Source: Desulfomonilia bacterium (GTDB lineage: Bacteria > Desulfobacterota > Desulfomonilia > UBA1062). From it: DNA of 64,000 nucleotides. Of this stretch, positions 46,785 to 55,889 are shown in pieces. The notes beneath the pieces are model-generated. The model was not told the origin of the DNA. It searched no databases and saw nothing but the letters and a program-made list of their open reading frames with translations. Position 1 is the stretch's first letter; every line of letters begins with the position of its first letter. A program made the position numbers and the translations under genes. The stretch covers positions 123,487 to 187,486 of the forward strand of contig DATCTV010000002.1 in NCBI GenBank assembly GCA_036567785.1, given 5' to 3'.

Positions 46785-47625
46785 CCGCCTGTCCGATTGT
46801 CATTGAAATATCAAACGCCTTAACCGAATGGGTAACCTCTCCAACGGATATATAGTCGACTCCTGTCTGGGCGACATCTTTTATTGTCTTCAGTGTTATC
46901 CCGCCGGAGGCTTCCAATGGGACTCTGCCGTTCACCAGCAGCACCGCCTTTTTCATTCCATCAATTGAAAAATTATCGAGCATTACTCTGTCAACATTTG
47001 AAGACAAGGCCTCTTTCACGTCTTCAAGCGTCCTGCATTCCACTTCCACAGGAATATTTTCTGAGAACGCCTTGACTTTTCTTACTGCCTCAGAAATTGA
47101 ACCGACACGGTCAATATGGTTGTCCTTTATAAGCGCCATATCAAAAAGGCCCATTCTGTGATTCTGACCTCCGCCTGTTCTGAAGGCAATTTTATCAAGC
47201 ACCCTCTGACCAGGGGCTGTCTTTCTCGTGTCCAGCAGAACAGCCTTCGTCCCTCTGATCTCTTTTAAAAAGAGGCTTGTCATTGTAGCTATTCCGCTCA
47301 TGCGCTGCATGAAATTAAGTGCAACCCTTTCCGCCTTTAGAAGCGCCCTGGCGCATCCGGAAATTTCCGCTATGACCGTTCCGGTCTTCACATGGCTGCC
47401 ATCGTCAACCTTCTTTTCAAAGAGGGCTTTTCCATCCAGCTTTTTGAAAACCATTTCCGCGATATCAAGCCCTGCGATAATCCCGGATGACTTTGCAGTA
47501 AACTTTGCCTTCAACCTGTCTGCGGGTTCGAACACGGCATTCGAGGTCACATCAGTTCCGTCTTCTTCAAGGGCAAGGTCTATTATTCTTGTTAACAATT
47601 CTTGAGTATTCATAGGTAAACTCAT
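46777..47625 (-). CDS. nadC: nicotinate-nucleotide pyrophosphorylase (carboxylating)
   Basis: A 282-residue NadC that turns quinolinate and PRPP into nicotinate mononucleotide. Conserved parts are ERVALNFMQRMSGIATMT, LDTRKTAPGQRVLDKIA, FRTGGGQNHRMGLFDMALIK and VEVECRTLEDVKEAL. The ATG at 47613, four codons in, is an alternative start. It overlaps the upstream cysteine-cluster gene by about 50 bases, so the genes are probably co-translated. Together with nadA and nadB it forms the complete de novo NAD pathway from aspartate. Confidence 0.96.
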   Translation of the reverse strand: MSLPMNTQELLTRIIDLALEEDGTDVTSNAVFEPADRLKAKFTAKSSGIIAGLDIAEMVFKKLDGKALFEKKVDDGSHVKTGTVIAEISGCARALLKAERVALNFMQRMSGIATMTSLFLKEIRGTKAVLLDTRKTAPGQRVLDKIAFRTGGGQNHRMGLFDMALIKDNHIDRVGSISEAVRKVKAFSENIPVEVECRTLEDVKEALSSNVDRVMLDNFSIDGMKKAVLLVNGRVPLEASGGITLKTIKDVAQTGVDYISVGEVTHSVKAFDISMTIGQADD

Positions 47626-48400
47626 CTATTATCACATCAAGCATGTTTATTGCCATATCGAGTTCCTGCTTTGACCCGAATGCTGAAGACAGACTTAACA
47701 AGACAGGATCATAAACCGGCGTCAAAGCACCTAAAGCCTCATAATTGATTTTATCGATATCATATTCCTCTCCGAGGAAATAATATTTGCCGAAACGGGG
47801 CCGCTTTTTATCCCTGAAAGGCCATGTTACCTTGAGCTTATAATATCTGTTGAGGATATCCTTTAGCTTGTCGGAACTTTTGACAACCAGGGGTTTGATT
47901 TCCTCTCCGAGGATGTTCTGGACTATCCTGAAAAACGTCTTCACATAATCAATATCCGTTATGACGGCCCCGAAAAGATACCAGTCATCGAGTGTTTCGA
48001 CGATAATCCGGGCCTCATTTTCATCAAGCTTCTGGTAGCTGGGGCAGAAATGGCCCTCGCATATTTCTCTTCCGTAAAAGCTTACATCTCGCATGTCATT
48101 CCCGCCGTTCTGCATGGGATGAATCATGCAGCCGACCTTTTTTCTTTCTCCGTCCAGCCATCCTGCAAATTCACAGGTATATATGGTCTTATATATCCGC
48201 CTGCCGTCTTCGCGGCGTCTGACCGCATCTCTATACGCCTCAAGGGAAAGCTTGCCGCATCTGACTTTGCGCATCAGAGTCTCCCTGTAATCAAAGCGCA
48301 CGGCAAGCTCATCCCTGGTATTTTCCACATAATTGTATATTCCGCAGCATGCACCGCAGGACTTGTTTTCATCAGGCTGACAGAGGTGAATCCGGGTCAT
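47567..48400 (-). CDS. cysteine-cluster protein of unknown function at the head of the nad operon
   Basis: A 277-residue soluble protein. Near the N-terminus is a CxxCC cluster (SCGACCGIYNYVENTRDE), and further cysteines occur in IYTCEFAGW, VGCMIHP and EICEGHFCPSYQ. The set of spaced cysteines resembles YkgJ-type metal-binding proteins, but the rest (helical, with FRDKKRPRFGKYYFLG) is not recognised. It overlaps nadC by about 50 bases and may share its transcript with the nad genes. A cluster-loading or redox role for the oxygen-sensitive NadA is conceivable, but this is only contextual. Confidence 0.8.
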   Translation of the reverse strand: MTRIHLCQPDENKSCGACCGIYNYVENTRDELAVRFDYRETLMRKVRCGKLSLEAYRDAVRRREDGRRIYKTIYTCEFAGWLDGERKKVGCMIHPMQNGGNDMRDVSFYGREICEGHFCPSYQKLDENEARIIVETLDDWYLFGAVITDIDYVKTFFRIVQNILGEEIKPLVVKSSDKLKDILNRYYKLKVTWPFRDKKRPRFGKYYFLGEEYDIDKINYEALGALTPVYDPVLLSLSSAFGSKQELDMAINMLDVIIDEFTYEYSRIVNKNNRPCP

Positions 48401-48409
48401 CGGAACAGC

Positions 48410-48631
48410 TCACTTCAGGATTATCATTACATTGGTTCCGTCAACTCCAATGGAATAGCAGGCGTCTTTACAATCAATTGAATATCGCAGGACATCATCG
48501 CTTTCATTTGCAAATGCGCCCTCTTCATTTAGCCTGTCGATAATGAATCTGAGTCTATCGAAACTCAGGTCATCTTCAATAATAATGTTGTAGGCGCATC
48601 CCTTATACAGAAACGGTATTTTCTCCAGCAT
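48410..48631 (-). CDS. small protein of unknown function
   Basis: A 73-residue protein (EDDLSFDRLRFIIDRLNEEG, with two Cys around YSIDCKDAC). It starts with ATG preceded by AAGG, ends nine bases before the cysteine-cluster gene, and reads like a compact alpha/beta domain. I do not recognise the family. It probably heads the nad transcript. Confidence 0.6.
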   Translation of the reverse strand: MLEKIPFLYKGCAYNIIIEDDLSFDRLRFIIDRLNEEGAFANESDDVLRYSIDCKDACYSIGVDGTNVMIILK

Positions 48632-48723
48632 GGACTGAACCTTAGCATACTAAGCCTTTTCATGGAAGCTTCAGAAAAACTAAATCCTTGCATACTGTCG
48701 GCATAATCGGATAAATCTGTTTT

Positions 48724-49473
48724 ATGAATTCAATTCTCTTAAACTCCATCGGATGGATCGGCGCCAAATTGATCTTAGGCTTCTGCGGTACATACCGGGA
48801 GGAGGTCTTCGGAAAAGAGCTCTTCGACGATATGTCAAAAGAATCCAGAAAGATACTTGTCTCATGCTGGCACCGTGGAATAATCTTTTACGGTTATTTT
48901 TTCAGGGGACTGAAGGCCGGGACAATCGGCTCACTTTCAAAAGATGCTGAAATCGCTGCGGCCATAGTTGAATGTCTGGGCGTAAAGGTCTTCAAAGGCT
49001 CCTCAACCAGGGGCGGTCATGCCGCACTCGACGCCATCGTCGATTATGTCAATTCGGGCAATTATGGAGGCTTCAATCCGGACGGGCCTGTCGGGCCTCA
49101 ATATGTCTCTAAACCAGGAACGATTCAGATCGCGGCCAGGACAGGCGCTCCCATCATTCCCTTTGCCTGGGACGCTGAACCAGCATGGGAATTTAACACC
49201 TGGGACAAGATGATGCTGCCAAAACCCTTTTCAAGGCTTTGTATTCTCTTTGACAGAGAAACCATGCATGTGCCGCCAGGGCTTTCTATAGATGAGTATG
49301 AGAAATTCAGACAGGAGTTCGACCGCCGTATGAACATACTCAGTTATCAGGCGCGATTCCATGTCAAAAACCGGCTCAAAGGAATCGATCCGCGTGATAT
49401 CGATGTCCCTGAAGATTTCATGAACTACCTCCCGATAGGAAGAATAAGGACTAAGAAGTGTCAAACTGTATGA
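48724..49473 (+). CDS. DUF374 lysophospholipid acyltransferase-like protein, copy 1
   Basis: A 249-residue member of DUF374, a branch of the lysophospholipid acyltransferase superfamily. The catalytic-type motif appears as VSCWHRGIIFYGYFF (His in WHR). It is followed by KGSSTRGGHAALDAI and FNPDGPVGPQYVSKPGTI, which matches the substrate-phosphate motif of the family. The C-terminus shares LKGIDPRDIDVP with copy 2. These enzymes are thought to acylate lipid A or other glycolipids, but activity is not shown. The start has a weak ribosome site. Confidence 0.88.
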   Translation: MNSILLNSIGWIGAKLILGFCGTYREEVFGKELFDDMSKESRKILVSCWHRGIIFYGYFFRGLKAGTIGSLSKDAEIAAAIVECLGVKVFKGSSTRGGHAALDAIVDYVNSGNYGGFNPDGPVGPQYVSKPGTIQIAARTGAPIIPFAWDAEPAWEFNTWDKMMLPKPFSRLCILFDRETMHVPPGLSIDEYEKFRQEFDRRMNILSYQARFHVKNRLKGIDPRDIDVPEDFMNYLPIGRIRTKKCQTV

Positions 49474-49516
49474 TTGCTTAAGGGTAAAAGAACCAGTTTA
49501 TTTCCAGGTATGGATT

Positions 49517-50278
49517 ATGGGGAAAAGACTGCAGAACATTTTAACTGACCCGCTATTCATTAAACCGTTTTCCTTGATCGGGGCAAAACTGATCATCGGG
49601 CTCTGCTCCACATGCCGCATTGAAGTCTACGGGCAGGACCTTGAGCGCGAACTTCTTAAAACCCGAAAAGACCTGCTGTTCCCATGCTGGCACAGGGGGA
49701 TATTCTATTATGCCTACCACTTCAGGGGGTGCGGCGGTTCAACTCTCATATCCCAGTCAAAAGACGGCGAGATAATAGCCCGAATAATCAATCATATGGG
49801 AATGATCGCCATGAGGGGCTCCTCGACAAGGGGAGGTCACGCTGCGCTTGAAGGCCTTATCGATTATATCAAAGCAGGCCATTACGGTGGATTTACTCCG
49901 GATGGCCCGGTAGGTCCACCTTATGTTTCCAAAATAGGCACTATCATGATGGCTGCAAGAACCGGCTCTCCACTTGTGCCCTTTGCATGGGATGCATACC
50001 CTTCCTATGAATTCGATTCATGGGATAGATTCTCAATACCCATGCCATTTTCAAGGATTGCCGCGCTGTATGACAGAGATATCATTCATGTGCCGGAAGG
50101 CCTTTCAGAAGAGACATATGAAGAAATCCGGCGGAACTTTGATCTGAGAATGAATATCCTTAACTACCAGGCAAGGTTCTACGTGAGAAACAAGCTCAAA
50201 GGCATTGACCCGAGGGACATCGATGTGCCCCCGGATTTCATGGATTATCTGCCGAAGGGAAACCCCAGACACAGGTAA
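49517..50278 (+). CDS. DUF374 lysophospholipid acyltransferase-like protein, copy 2
   Basis: A 253-residue paralogue of the previous gene, beginning 43 bases after it. It keeps PCWHRGIFYYAYHFRG, RGSSTRGGHAALEGLIDYI, FTPDGPVGPPYVSK and the end block LKGIDPRDIDVPPDFMDYLP. Identity to copy 1 is high in these blocks but lower in the N-terminal 40 residues, so divergence of acceptor specificity is likely. The tandem pair probably arose by local duplication. It ends four bases from the convergent helicase gene. Confidence 0.88.
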   Translation: MGKRLQNILTDPLFIKPFSLIGAKLIIGLCSTCRIEVYGQDLERELLKTRKDLLFPCWHRGIFYYAYHFRGCGGSTLISQSKDGEIIARIINHMGMIAMRGSSTRGGHAALEGLIDYIKAGHYGGFTPDGPVGPPYVSKIGTIMMAARTGSPLVPFAWDAYPSYEFDSWDRFSIPMPFSRIAALYDRDIIHVPEGLSEETYEEIRRNFDLRMNILNYQARFYVRNKLKGIDPRDIDVPPDFMDYLPKGNPRHR

Positions 50279-50282
50279 ACCT

Positions 50283-51569
50283 CTATATCGATATTGCTGC
50301 CTTGCTTAAACCAGGTTTTGAACCCTGTTGTCTCTTACCAGAATGCCCCGCCGGAGGCCTGTTCGAAGGTTTTGCCGAAGCATGAGTAAAAGGCCTCGCG
50401 TGCTGCTGCCGGGGCGGCCTGGCAAACTCATTTCCTTTTGGTTGAGGCTTGTTGTAGTCGAATCCATCCAATTTTTTCCGCGCCAGTCTCTCGCCTAATG
50501 TCAGTTCTATATCATGGACCATTGCCGCGTCTTCACGGGTGATAAACGTGAAGGCGTCACCGTTTCTCGATATACGACCCGTACGTCCAATGCGGTGTGT
50601 ATATGCATCGACCGTATCAGGGATATCGTAATTTATGACATGGGATATCGCCGAGACATCTATGCCGCGTGCAGCTATATCCGTTGCTACCAGTATCTGA
50701 TAGGTTCCATTGCGAAAGCCTTCTATCGCCTCTTCCCGCCTGTTCTGCGAAAGATTCCCCTGAAGCGATGTCGCACTGAATCCTGCATGGCCGAGTTGTT
50801 CTGCAACCCTTTTGGCGCGGTGCTTTGTGCGTGTAAACACGAGGACCGATTCGGTTGATGTTATCTTCAGAAGCTCCTTGAGGAGCGCCGTCTTCAAATG
50901 CTGTTCAACGGGATAGAGCGCGTGCGTTATTGTCGAGACCGGCTTTGTTATATCAATCTGCACAGTCACTGCATCATTGAGAATGTCCGACGCCAGATGC
51001 CTTATATCATCCGGCATTGTTGCCGAAAACAGCAGGTTCTGCCTTTTTTTGGGCAGGTGCTTCAGAATACGGCGGATATCGGGCAGGAATCCCATGTCAA
51101 ACATGCGGTCAGCCTCGTCAATAACGAGCGTATCAACACTGCTTAGGTCGATTTTATTCTGGGATATCAGGTCGAGAAGTCTGCCCGGGCATGCCACAAT
51201 GATCTCATTGTCCCGGCTCAAGTCCCTTATCTGAGGGGTAATGCTTACGCCGCCGAAAACGACCATGCTGCGAAGCCTCATATTCCTGCCCAGAGCTCTT
51301 ATGGCATCGTTAATCTGTGATGCCAGTTCGCGGGTTGGCGCCAGGATCAGAACCTTTATCCGACGGCGCTTGCCTTGAATCAATCTCTCAAGTATGGGAA
51401 GCGTAAATGCGGCTGTTTTTCCCGTGCCCGTTTGTGCAAGACCGAGAACATCCCGTCCTTCGAGTATCGGCGGGATTGTTTTTTCCTGGATTGGTGTGGG
51501 GCTAGTGTAACCTTGTCCGATAATGCCGGATATAATGTCCGGGTGAAACTTAAACTGCTCAAATGTCAT
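50283..51569 (-). CDS. rhlE: DEAD-box RNA helicase (RhlE-like)
   Basis: A 428-residue helicase. In order it has the Q motif (FEQFKFHPDIISGIIGQGYTSP), motif I AQTGTGKTAAF, Ia PTRELASQI, GG, Ib PGRLLD, II DEAD (VIDEADRMFDMGF), III SAT, and the C-terminal motifs IV to VI with TDIAARGIDV and HRIGRTGR. The basic Pro/Gln-rich tail (ARPPRQQHARPFTHASAKPS) is typical of RhlE-type helicases that remodel ribosomal RNA or mRNA in the degradosome. AAGGAG precedes the ATG. Confidence 0.95.
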   Translation of the reverse strand: MTFEQFKFHPDIISGIIGQGYTSPTPIQEKTIPPILEGRDVLGLAQTGTGKTAAFTLPILERLIQGKRRRIKVLILAPTRELASQINDAIRALGRNMRLRSMVVFGGVSITPQIRDLSRDNEIIVACPGRLLDLISQNKIDLSSVDTLVIDEADRMFDMGFLPDIRRILKHLPKKRQNLLFSATMPDDIRHLASDILNDAVTVQIDITKPVSTITHALYPVEQHLKTALLKELLKITSTESVLVFTRTKHRAKRVAEQLGHAGFSATSLQGNLSQNRREEAIEGFRNGTYQILVATDIAARGIDVSAISHVINYDIPDTVDAYTHRIGRTGRISRNGDAFTFITREDAAMVHDIELTLGERLARKKLDGFDYNKPQPKGNEFARPPRQQHARPFTHASAKPSNRPPAGHSGKRQQGSKPGLSKAAISI

Positions 51570-51646
51570 TGATGCTCCTTTTAAGGGCTCTTAACTCACC
51601 CATTAAAAGGGTTATGTCAACTAAATTCGTTATTTAAGCACTTCTT

Positions 51647-52210
51647 TTAATCAGTGGGTTCACGACGGTTATATATATTCATGGCTGAAGCAGCGCCACT
51701 CTTCATGCACTCTATTACCGCCTCTGCAGCCTTTGAGATTTCATCGGAAAGGGTTTTTATTTCTTCACCTGTAAACCTTGACAGCACATAATCTGCACCA
51801 TCCATGCCTTCGGGAGGTCTACCGATGCCGCAGCGGATACGGACGAAATCACCTGTGTGGAGTACCGACCTGATCGACTCAAGCCCTTTGTGCCCGCCTG
51901 TGCCTCCGTTTTCCTTCACCCGCACCTGTCCGAAAGGAATATCCATGTCATCATGGATTACTATCAGATCGCCTTGCTTTATCACCATTGAAGAAAGAGG
52001 AAGCCCGCTCAGGTTCATGAATGTCTGGGGCTTGGCCAGCATGACGTTTATTCCGCCGATTCCGCCTTTTCCGTAAAGTACATTCGAGGCCTTTTTTTTA
52101 ACCTCGATTGAATATTCCCTGGACAAAAGATCAACCACCATGAACCCTATATTGTGCCTGGTCATATGGTATCTGGCCCCCGGGTTTCCAAGTCCGTAGA
52201 TCATTTTCAT
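51647..52210 (-). CDS. pth: peptidyl-tRNA hydrolase
   Basis: A 187-residue enzyme that frees tRNA from stalled peptidyl-tRNA. It has IYGLGNPGARYHMTRHNIGF with the catalytic-region His and Asn, KPQTFMNLSG, and VIHDDMDIPFGQVRVKENGG with GHKGLESI. An in-frame ATG at 52222 adds four residues, but the ATG at 52210 has a ribosome-like GGA upstream and matches the family start. It is divergent from uvrC. Confidence 0.95.
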   Translation of the reverse strand: MKMIYGLGNPGARYHMTRHNIGFMVVDLLSREYSIEVKKKASNVLYGKGGIGGINVMLAKPQTFMNLSGLPLSSMVIKQGDLIVIHDDMDIPFGQVRVKENGGTGGHKGLESIRSVLHTGDFVRIRCGIGRPPEGMDGADYVLSRFTGEEIKTLSDEISKAAEAVIECMKSGAASAMNIYNRREPTD

Positions 52211-52288
52211 AATACATTCCAATTACTGTTTTGCTTCTCAAACATCAACCGCTTTCATTAACGAAGACTTGCATGCTATTATTAATAT

Positions 52289-53887
52289 ATGCCGCTTACA
52301 CCAGAAATGATCGAAGCCCTGCCCCGTGCGACAGGCGTTTACATGATGCGCGACAAAAAGAACCGCATTATCTATGTCGGCAAGGCCCTTGAAATAAAAA
52401 ACCGCGTCAGGGCTTACCTTGGCCAGGATACCAGGCCTTATGTATCGCATATCCGCGAGCATGCCGAAAAAGTCGATTTCGTGCTTACGGGAAATGAAAA
52501 GGAAGCGCTCCTTCTTGAAAACCAGCTCATAAAAACACATCGTCCGCGCTATAACGTGCTGCTTAGGGACGACAAGACCTATGTGAGCATAAAGCTCACT
52601 GTTAATCATGATTGTCCCGCCATTTCGATTACAAGGCGCGTGGTCAAGGACGGGGCACGCTATTTCGGCCCCTACTCCTCGGCAAAGGCCACGCGCGGCA
52701 CCCTTTCAGCAATAGGAAGGATTTTTCCTGTAAGGCGATGCAAGGACACCGAGTTTGCCAACAGGGTGAGGCCGTGCCTTTATTATCAGATAGGACTATG
52801 CCTTGCGCCATGCGTAAAAAAACATGCGACTGAGGATTACAAGCAGGTTGTAGAAGACCTGATCCTGTTCCTGGAGGGGAAAAATACCGACCTTACCAAC
52901 AAACTTGAAAAAAGAATGAAGAAGTATGCCGTCGAACTTGATTTCGAGAAGGCAGCAAAAATCCGTGATCAGATCGAGGCTATAAAGACAACGTTGGTGC
53001 CTCAGAGGGTATCCGGAACCACGTCAACCGATGCGGATATATTCGGCGTGCAGCGATATGAAGATACGGTATCGATTGCAGTGCTTAGGATTATGAACGG
53101 GAGGGTCGCAGACACGAATGCGTTCTCTGTCCATGCAGGTGAGGGACAGGATTTCATTACCCCGGTAATTATTCAGTATTATCTGGGCGGAAGGCAGGTG
53201 CCTCCGATTATATATTCTGATGAACTGCCTGAAGAAACAGAGAACATGACCGCAATTCTTTCCGAACTGCGTTCGGCCGGCGTAAAATTTAAAAGGCCTG
53301 TCCGCGGAAAGACCAGACATCTTCTCAATATGGCGAACGAGACCGCATCAAAGGCAATTGCGGCAGGTGAATCAGCGCTTGATGAAATAGCGATACACTT
53401 CAAACTTCAGAGCATCCCGTGGCGTATCGAATGCTATGACATATCCAACCTTTCAGAGACAAATGCCGTGGGTTCCCGAAGTGTTCTGACTGGCGGCGAA
53501 CTGGACAAGTCGCTTTACCGCCATTATAAAATCAAAAGTGTTCAGGGCCAGAATGACTTTGCCATGATGCATGAGGTCCTTTCCCGCAGATTTAAAAATG
53601 AAACGGAAAACATGCCGGACCTTATTATAATCGACGGCGGAAAGGGCCAGCTTGCCATGAGCCTCAAGGTCATGTCCGAACTGGGAATAGAAGGTGTACC
53701 GGTAGTTGCAATGGCAAAGGAGCACGGGGCGGCAAAGGACCGGTTTTTCATCCCCGGCAGAAAAGAACCCGTACATCTGCAGGCACGAAGCAGGGCCCTT
53801 CTGATGCTACAGAACCTGAGGGACGAGGCGCATAGATTTGCGATAACTTATCACAGAAAATTAAGGTCAAAATCCACATTTGTCTGA
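52289..53887 (+). CDS. uvrC: UvrABC excinuclease subunit C, lacking the C-terminal HhH region
   Basis: A 532-residue UvrC. The GIY-YIG nuclease domain (ATGVYMMRDKKNRIIYVGKA), the Cys-rich block with CLYYQIGLCLAPC, the UVR domain (LDFEKAAKIRDQIEAI) and the RNase H-like C-terminal nuclease (DLIIIDGGKGQL and DRFFIPGRKEP) are present. It stops at HRKLRSKSTFV, just where the tandem helix-hairpin-helix region would begin, and is about 60-70 residues shorter than usual. The three nuclease and UvrB-binding parts look intact. The gap is described under findings. Confidence 0.93.
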   Translation: MPLTPEMIEALPRATGVYMMRDKKNRIIYVGKALEIKNRVRAYLGQDTRPYVSHIREHAEKVDFVLTGNEKEALLLENQLIKTHRPRYNVLLRDDKTYVSIKLTVNHDCPAISITRRVVKDGARYFGPYSSAKATRGTLSAIGRIFPVRRCKDTEFANRVRPCLYYQIGLCLAPCVKKHATEDYKQVVEDLILFLEGKNTDLTNKLEKRMKKYAVELDFEKAAKIRDQIEAIKTTLVPQRVSGTTSTDADIFGVQRYEDTVSIAVLRIMNGRVADTNAFSVHAGEGQDFITPVIIQYYLGGRQVPPIIYSDELPEETENMTAILSELRSAGVKFKRPVRGKTRHLLNMANETASKAIAAGESALDEIAIHFKLQSIPWRIECYDISNLSETNAVGSRSVLTGGELDKSLYRHYKIKSVQGQNDFAMMHEVLSRRFKNETENMPDLIIIDGGKGQLAMSLKVMSELGIEGVPVVAMAKEHGAAKDRFFIPGRKEPVHLQARSRALLMLQNLRDEAHRFAITYHRKLRSKSTFV

Positions 53888-53980
53888 CAGTTTGAAGTTC
53901 CTGCGGTTATAAAACAGGAATAGATTCAAACAGGCTCAACTTCCTTGAAATAATAACCCGCTCAATGTATTATTGCCGCC

Positions 53981-54553
53981 ATGTTCATCGGCAATAATCC
54001 CAGACTTGAAGCGGCCTTTGATGAAATCGCAGGTGCATGCTGTGCTGTCATAACGCACCCTCATCCCCTTTATGGCGGCAACATGCACAACAATGTGGTG
54101 ATGGCGGCCCGTGATGCGGCGCTGGCAAACGGATATTCCGCCCTGCGTTTCAACTTCCGCGGAACCGGCCGCAGCGAAGGAAGGTATGGCGACGGTAAAG
54201 GCGAAGTGAATGACTTGCACTCGGCTGTAAGCTTCGCGGGCAGCAACCCAATCATCATAGGCTATTCCTTCGGGGCATGGATAGCTTCAATGTACCTTGA
54301 GACGTTCAGCCTGCCCTCAATCCTTATTTCACCTCCTACTGCCATGTTTGAAATTCGCTTTCCAAAAGATGAAAATGTATGGATTATCGCCTCCGACATG
54401 GACCAGTATTCTGACATCTCAAAGGTAAGCGGCCTTGTCCCGGCGGACAGATTATATATATGCAGAGGCATCGATCATTTCTGGTCCGGTGATGAAGACG
54501 TCCTGACAGGTGCGCTTAATAAAGCATTTGCAGACCTTAAAAGGCTTGAATGA
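53981..54553 (+). CDS. alpha/beta hydrolase (COG2945-like)
   Basis: A 190-residue small alpha/beta hydrolase without a signal peptide. It has the oxyanion-region HPHPLYGGNMHN, RFNFRGTGRSEG, the nucleophile elbow GYSFGAW (Ser about residue 91), and the C-terminal GIDHFWSG with the catalytic His. The length and motifs fit the short dienelactone-hydrolase-like proteins of COG2945. The substrate is not known. Its stop overlaps an ATG of the GH1 gene, suggesting they are transcribed together. Confidence 0.85.
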   Translation: MFIGNNPRLEAAFDEIAGACCAVITHPHPLYGGNMHNNVVMAARDAALANGYSALRFNFRGTGRSEGRYGDGKGEVNDLHSAVSFAGSNPIIIGYSFGAWIASMYLETFSLPSILISPPTAMFEIRFPKDENVWIIASDMDQYSDISKVSGLVPADRLYICRGIDHFWSGDEDVLTGALNKAFADLKRLE

Positions 54554-54573
54554 AAAAAATAATGGAGGAAAAT

Positions 54574-55878
54574 ATGACACCATTTAAATTGCCCGAAAAT
54601 TTCCTGTTCGGAAGCGCAACGGCTTCCCTGCAGATAGAAGGCGGCGACAAAAACAACTCATGGTACGAATGGTGTGAAACCGGACATATCAAGGACGGTA
54701 CTCACTGCATAGTCGCCGACGATCACTGGAACAGAGTCAAGGAAGATACAGCCCTCATGAAGGAACTCAACCATCAGATATACAGGATGGGCCTGGAATG
54801 GAGCAGAATAGAACCCGCCAAAGGCCAGTTCTCCCGTGATGCCCTGAAACATTACCGCCAGGAAATAGAGATGCTCACCCAGAATGGCATCAAGCCCATG
54901 ATTACGCTTCATCACTTCTCCAATCCTCTCTGGCTCGAGCATAACGGCGCATGGCTCACACCGGAAGTCATAGGGCTCTTCGAGCGCTACACCGAGGTAG
55001 TTGTCAATGAACTTGGAGACCTTGTCTCTGACTGGGTAACCATCAATGAACCCAACGTGTATCTTGCCATGGGTTATATAACGGGCGACTGGCCCCCTAG
55101 CGGTAAGGGAAAGATGATTGAATATTTCAAAGGTGCAAAGAACATGATCCTTGCCCATATCTGCTCATACAAGAAAATTCATTTTATCAGGGAAAAAATG
55201 GGATTCAAGGATACCATGGTTGGTGTTGCAAACCACATGCGCGTATTCGACCCGAAATACGGAACCATGCGCGAAAAGCTAAGCTGCTTCCTGAACGACC
55301 TCCTTTTCCATGAAATATTCATAAAAGGCATGGCTGAAGGAAAGCTGCTCCCTCCAATCGGTTTCGGCCATCCGATGGGAAAAGGGCCTTTCATGGATTT
55401 CTTCGGTCTCAATTATTACTCCCGCGACATGCTCTCAGGCACATGGAATCCTTTGGAACTCTTCGGTAAGATGGAATTCAAGGCTGGTGCCCCGACCAAC
55501 GACCTAGGGTGGGAGCTTTATCCCGAAGGGCTTTCAAGGATATGCCGCAAATATTACAATCGCTACCATGTGCCTATTTATATCACCGAGAACGGGACCT
55601 GCGATAAAAAGGATGCCTTCAGGACAAAGTACATCTATGACCACATGCTCGAGATAAAGAACCTCATCGATGAAGGCGTCGCGGTAGAGCGCTACTACCA
55701 CTGGACGCTTATGGACAACTTTGAATGGATCGAGGGTTTGAGCGCATGTTTCGGGTTGATCGAGGTTGACTTTGCGACACAGGAAAGAAAAATCAGAAAG
55801 AGTGGACATTTCTATTCGGAGTTAAGCAGAAATAAGGCCGTAACACAGGAGATGATCGATAAGTATCTTAAAGATTAG
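54574..55878 (+). CDS. glycoside hydrolase family 1 beta-glycosidase
   Basis: A 434-residue cytosolic GH1 enzyme. The family N-terminus LPENFLFGSATASLQIEGG is followed by the acid/base Glu159 in VTINEPNVYLAMGY and the nucleophile Glu339 in IYITENGTCD. YHWTLMDNFEWIEGL completes the active-site barrel. An earlier ATG at 54550 exists, but GGAGG lies six bases before the ATG at 54574. In contrast with the membrane-anchored GH1 at 13375, both catalytic residues are present. galK lies downstream, so a beta-galactoside-type product is plausible, but it is not proven. Confidence 0.93.
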   Translation: MTPFKLPENFLFGSATASLQIEGGDKNNSWYEWCETGHIKDGTHCIVADDHWNRVKEDTALMKELNHQIYRMGLEWSRIEPAKGQFSRDALKHYRQEIEMLTQNGIKPMITLHHFSNPLWLEHNGAWLTPEVIGLFERYTEVVVNELGDLVSDWVTINEPNVYLAMGYITGDWPPSGKGKMIEYFKGAKNMILAHICSYKKIHFIREKMGFKDTMVGVANHMRVFDPKYGTMREKLSCFLNDLLFHEIFIKGMAEGKLLPPIGFGHPMGKGPFMDFFGLNYYSRDMLSGTWNPLELFGKMEFKAGAPTNDLGWELYPEGLSRICRKYYNRYHVPIYITENGTCDKKDAFRTKYIYDHMLEIKNLIDEGVAVERYYHWTLMDNFEWIEGLSACFGLIEVDFATQERKIRKSGHFYSELSRNKAVTQEMIDKYLKD

Positions 55879-55889
55879 TTGTGAGTTAA

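Noticed and set aside
53898..53920. Terminator after uvrC
   Set aside because: The TTCCTG/CAGGAA pairing is only six base pairs with a long loop and no T run, too weak to call.
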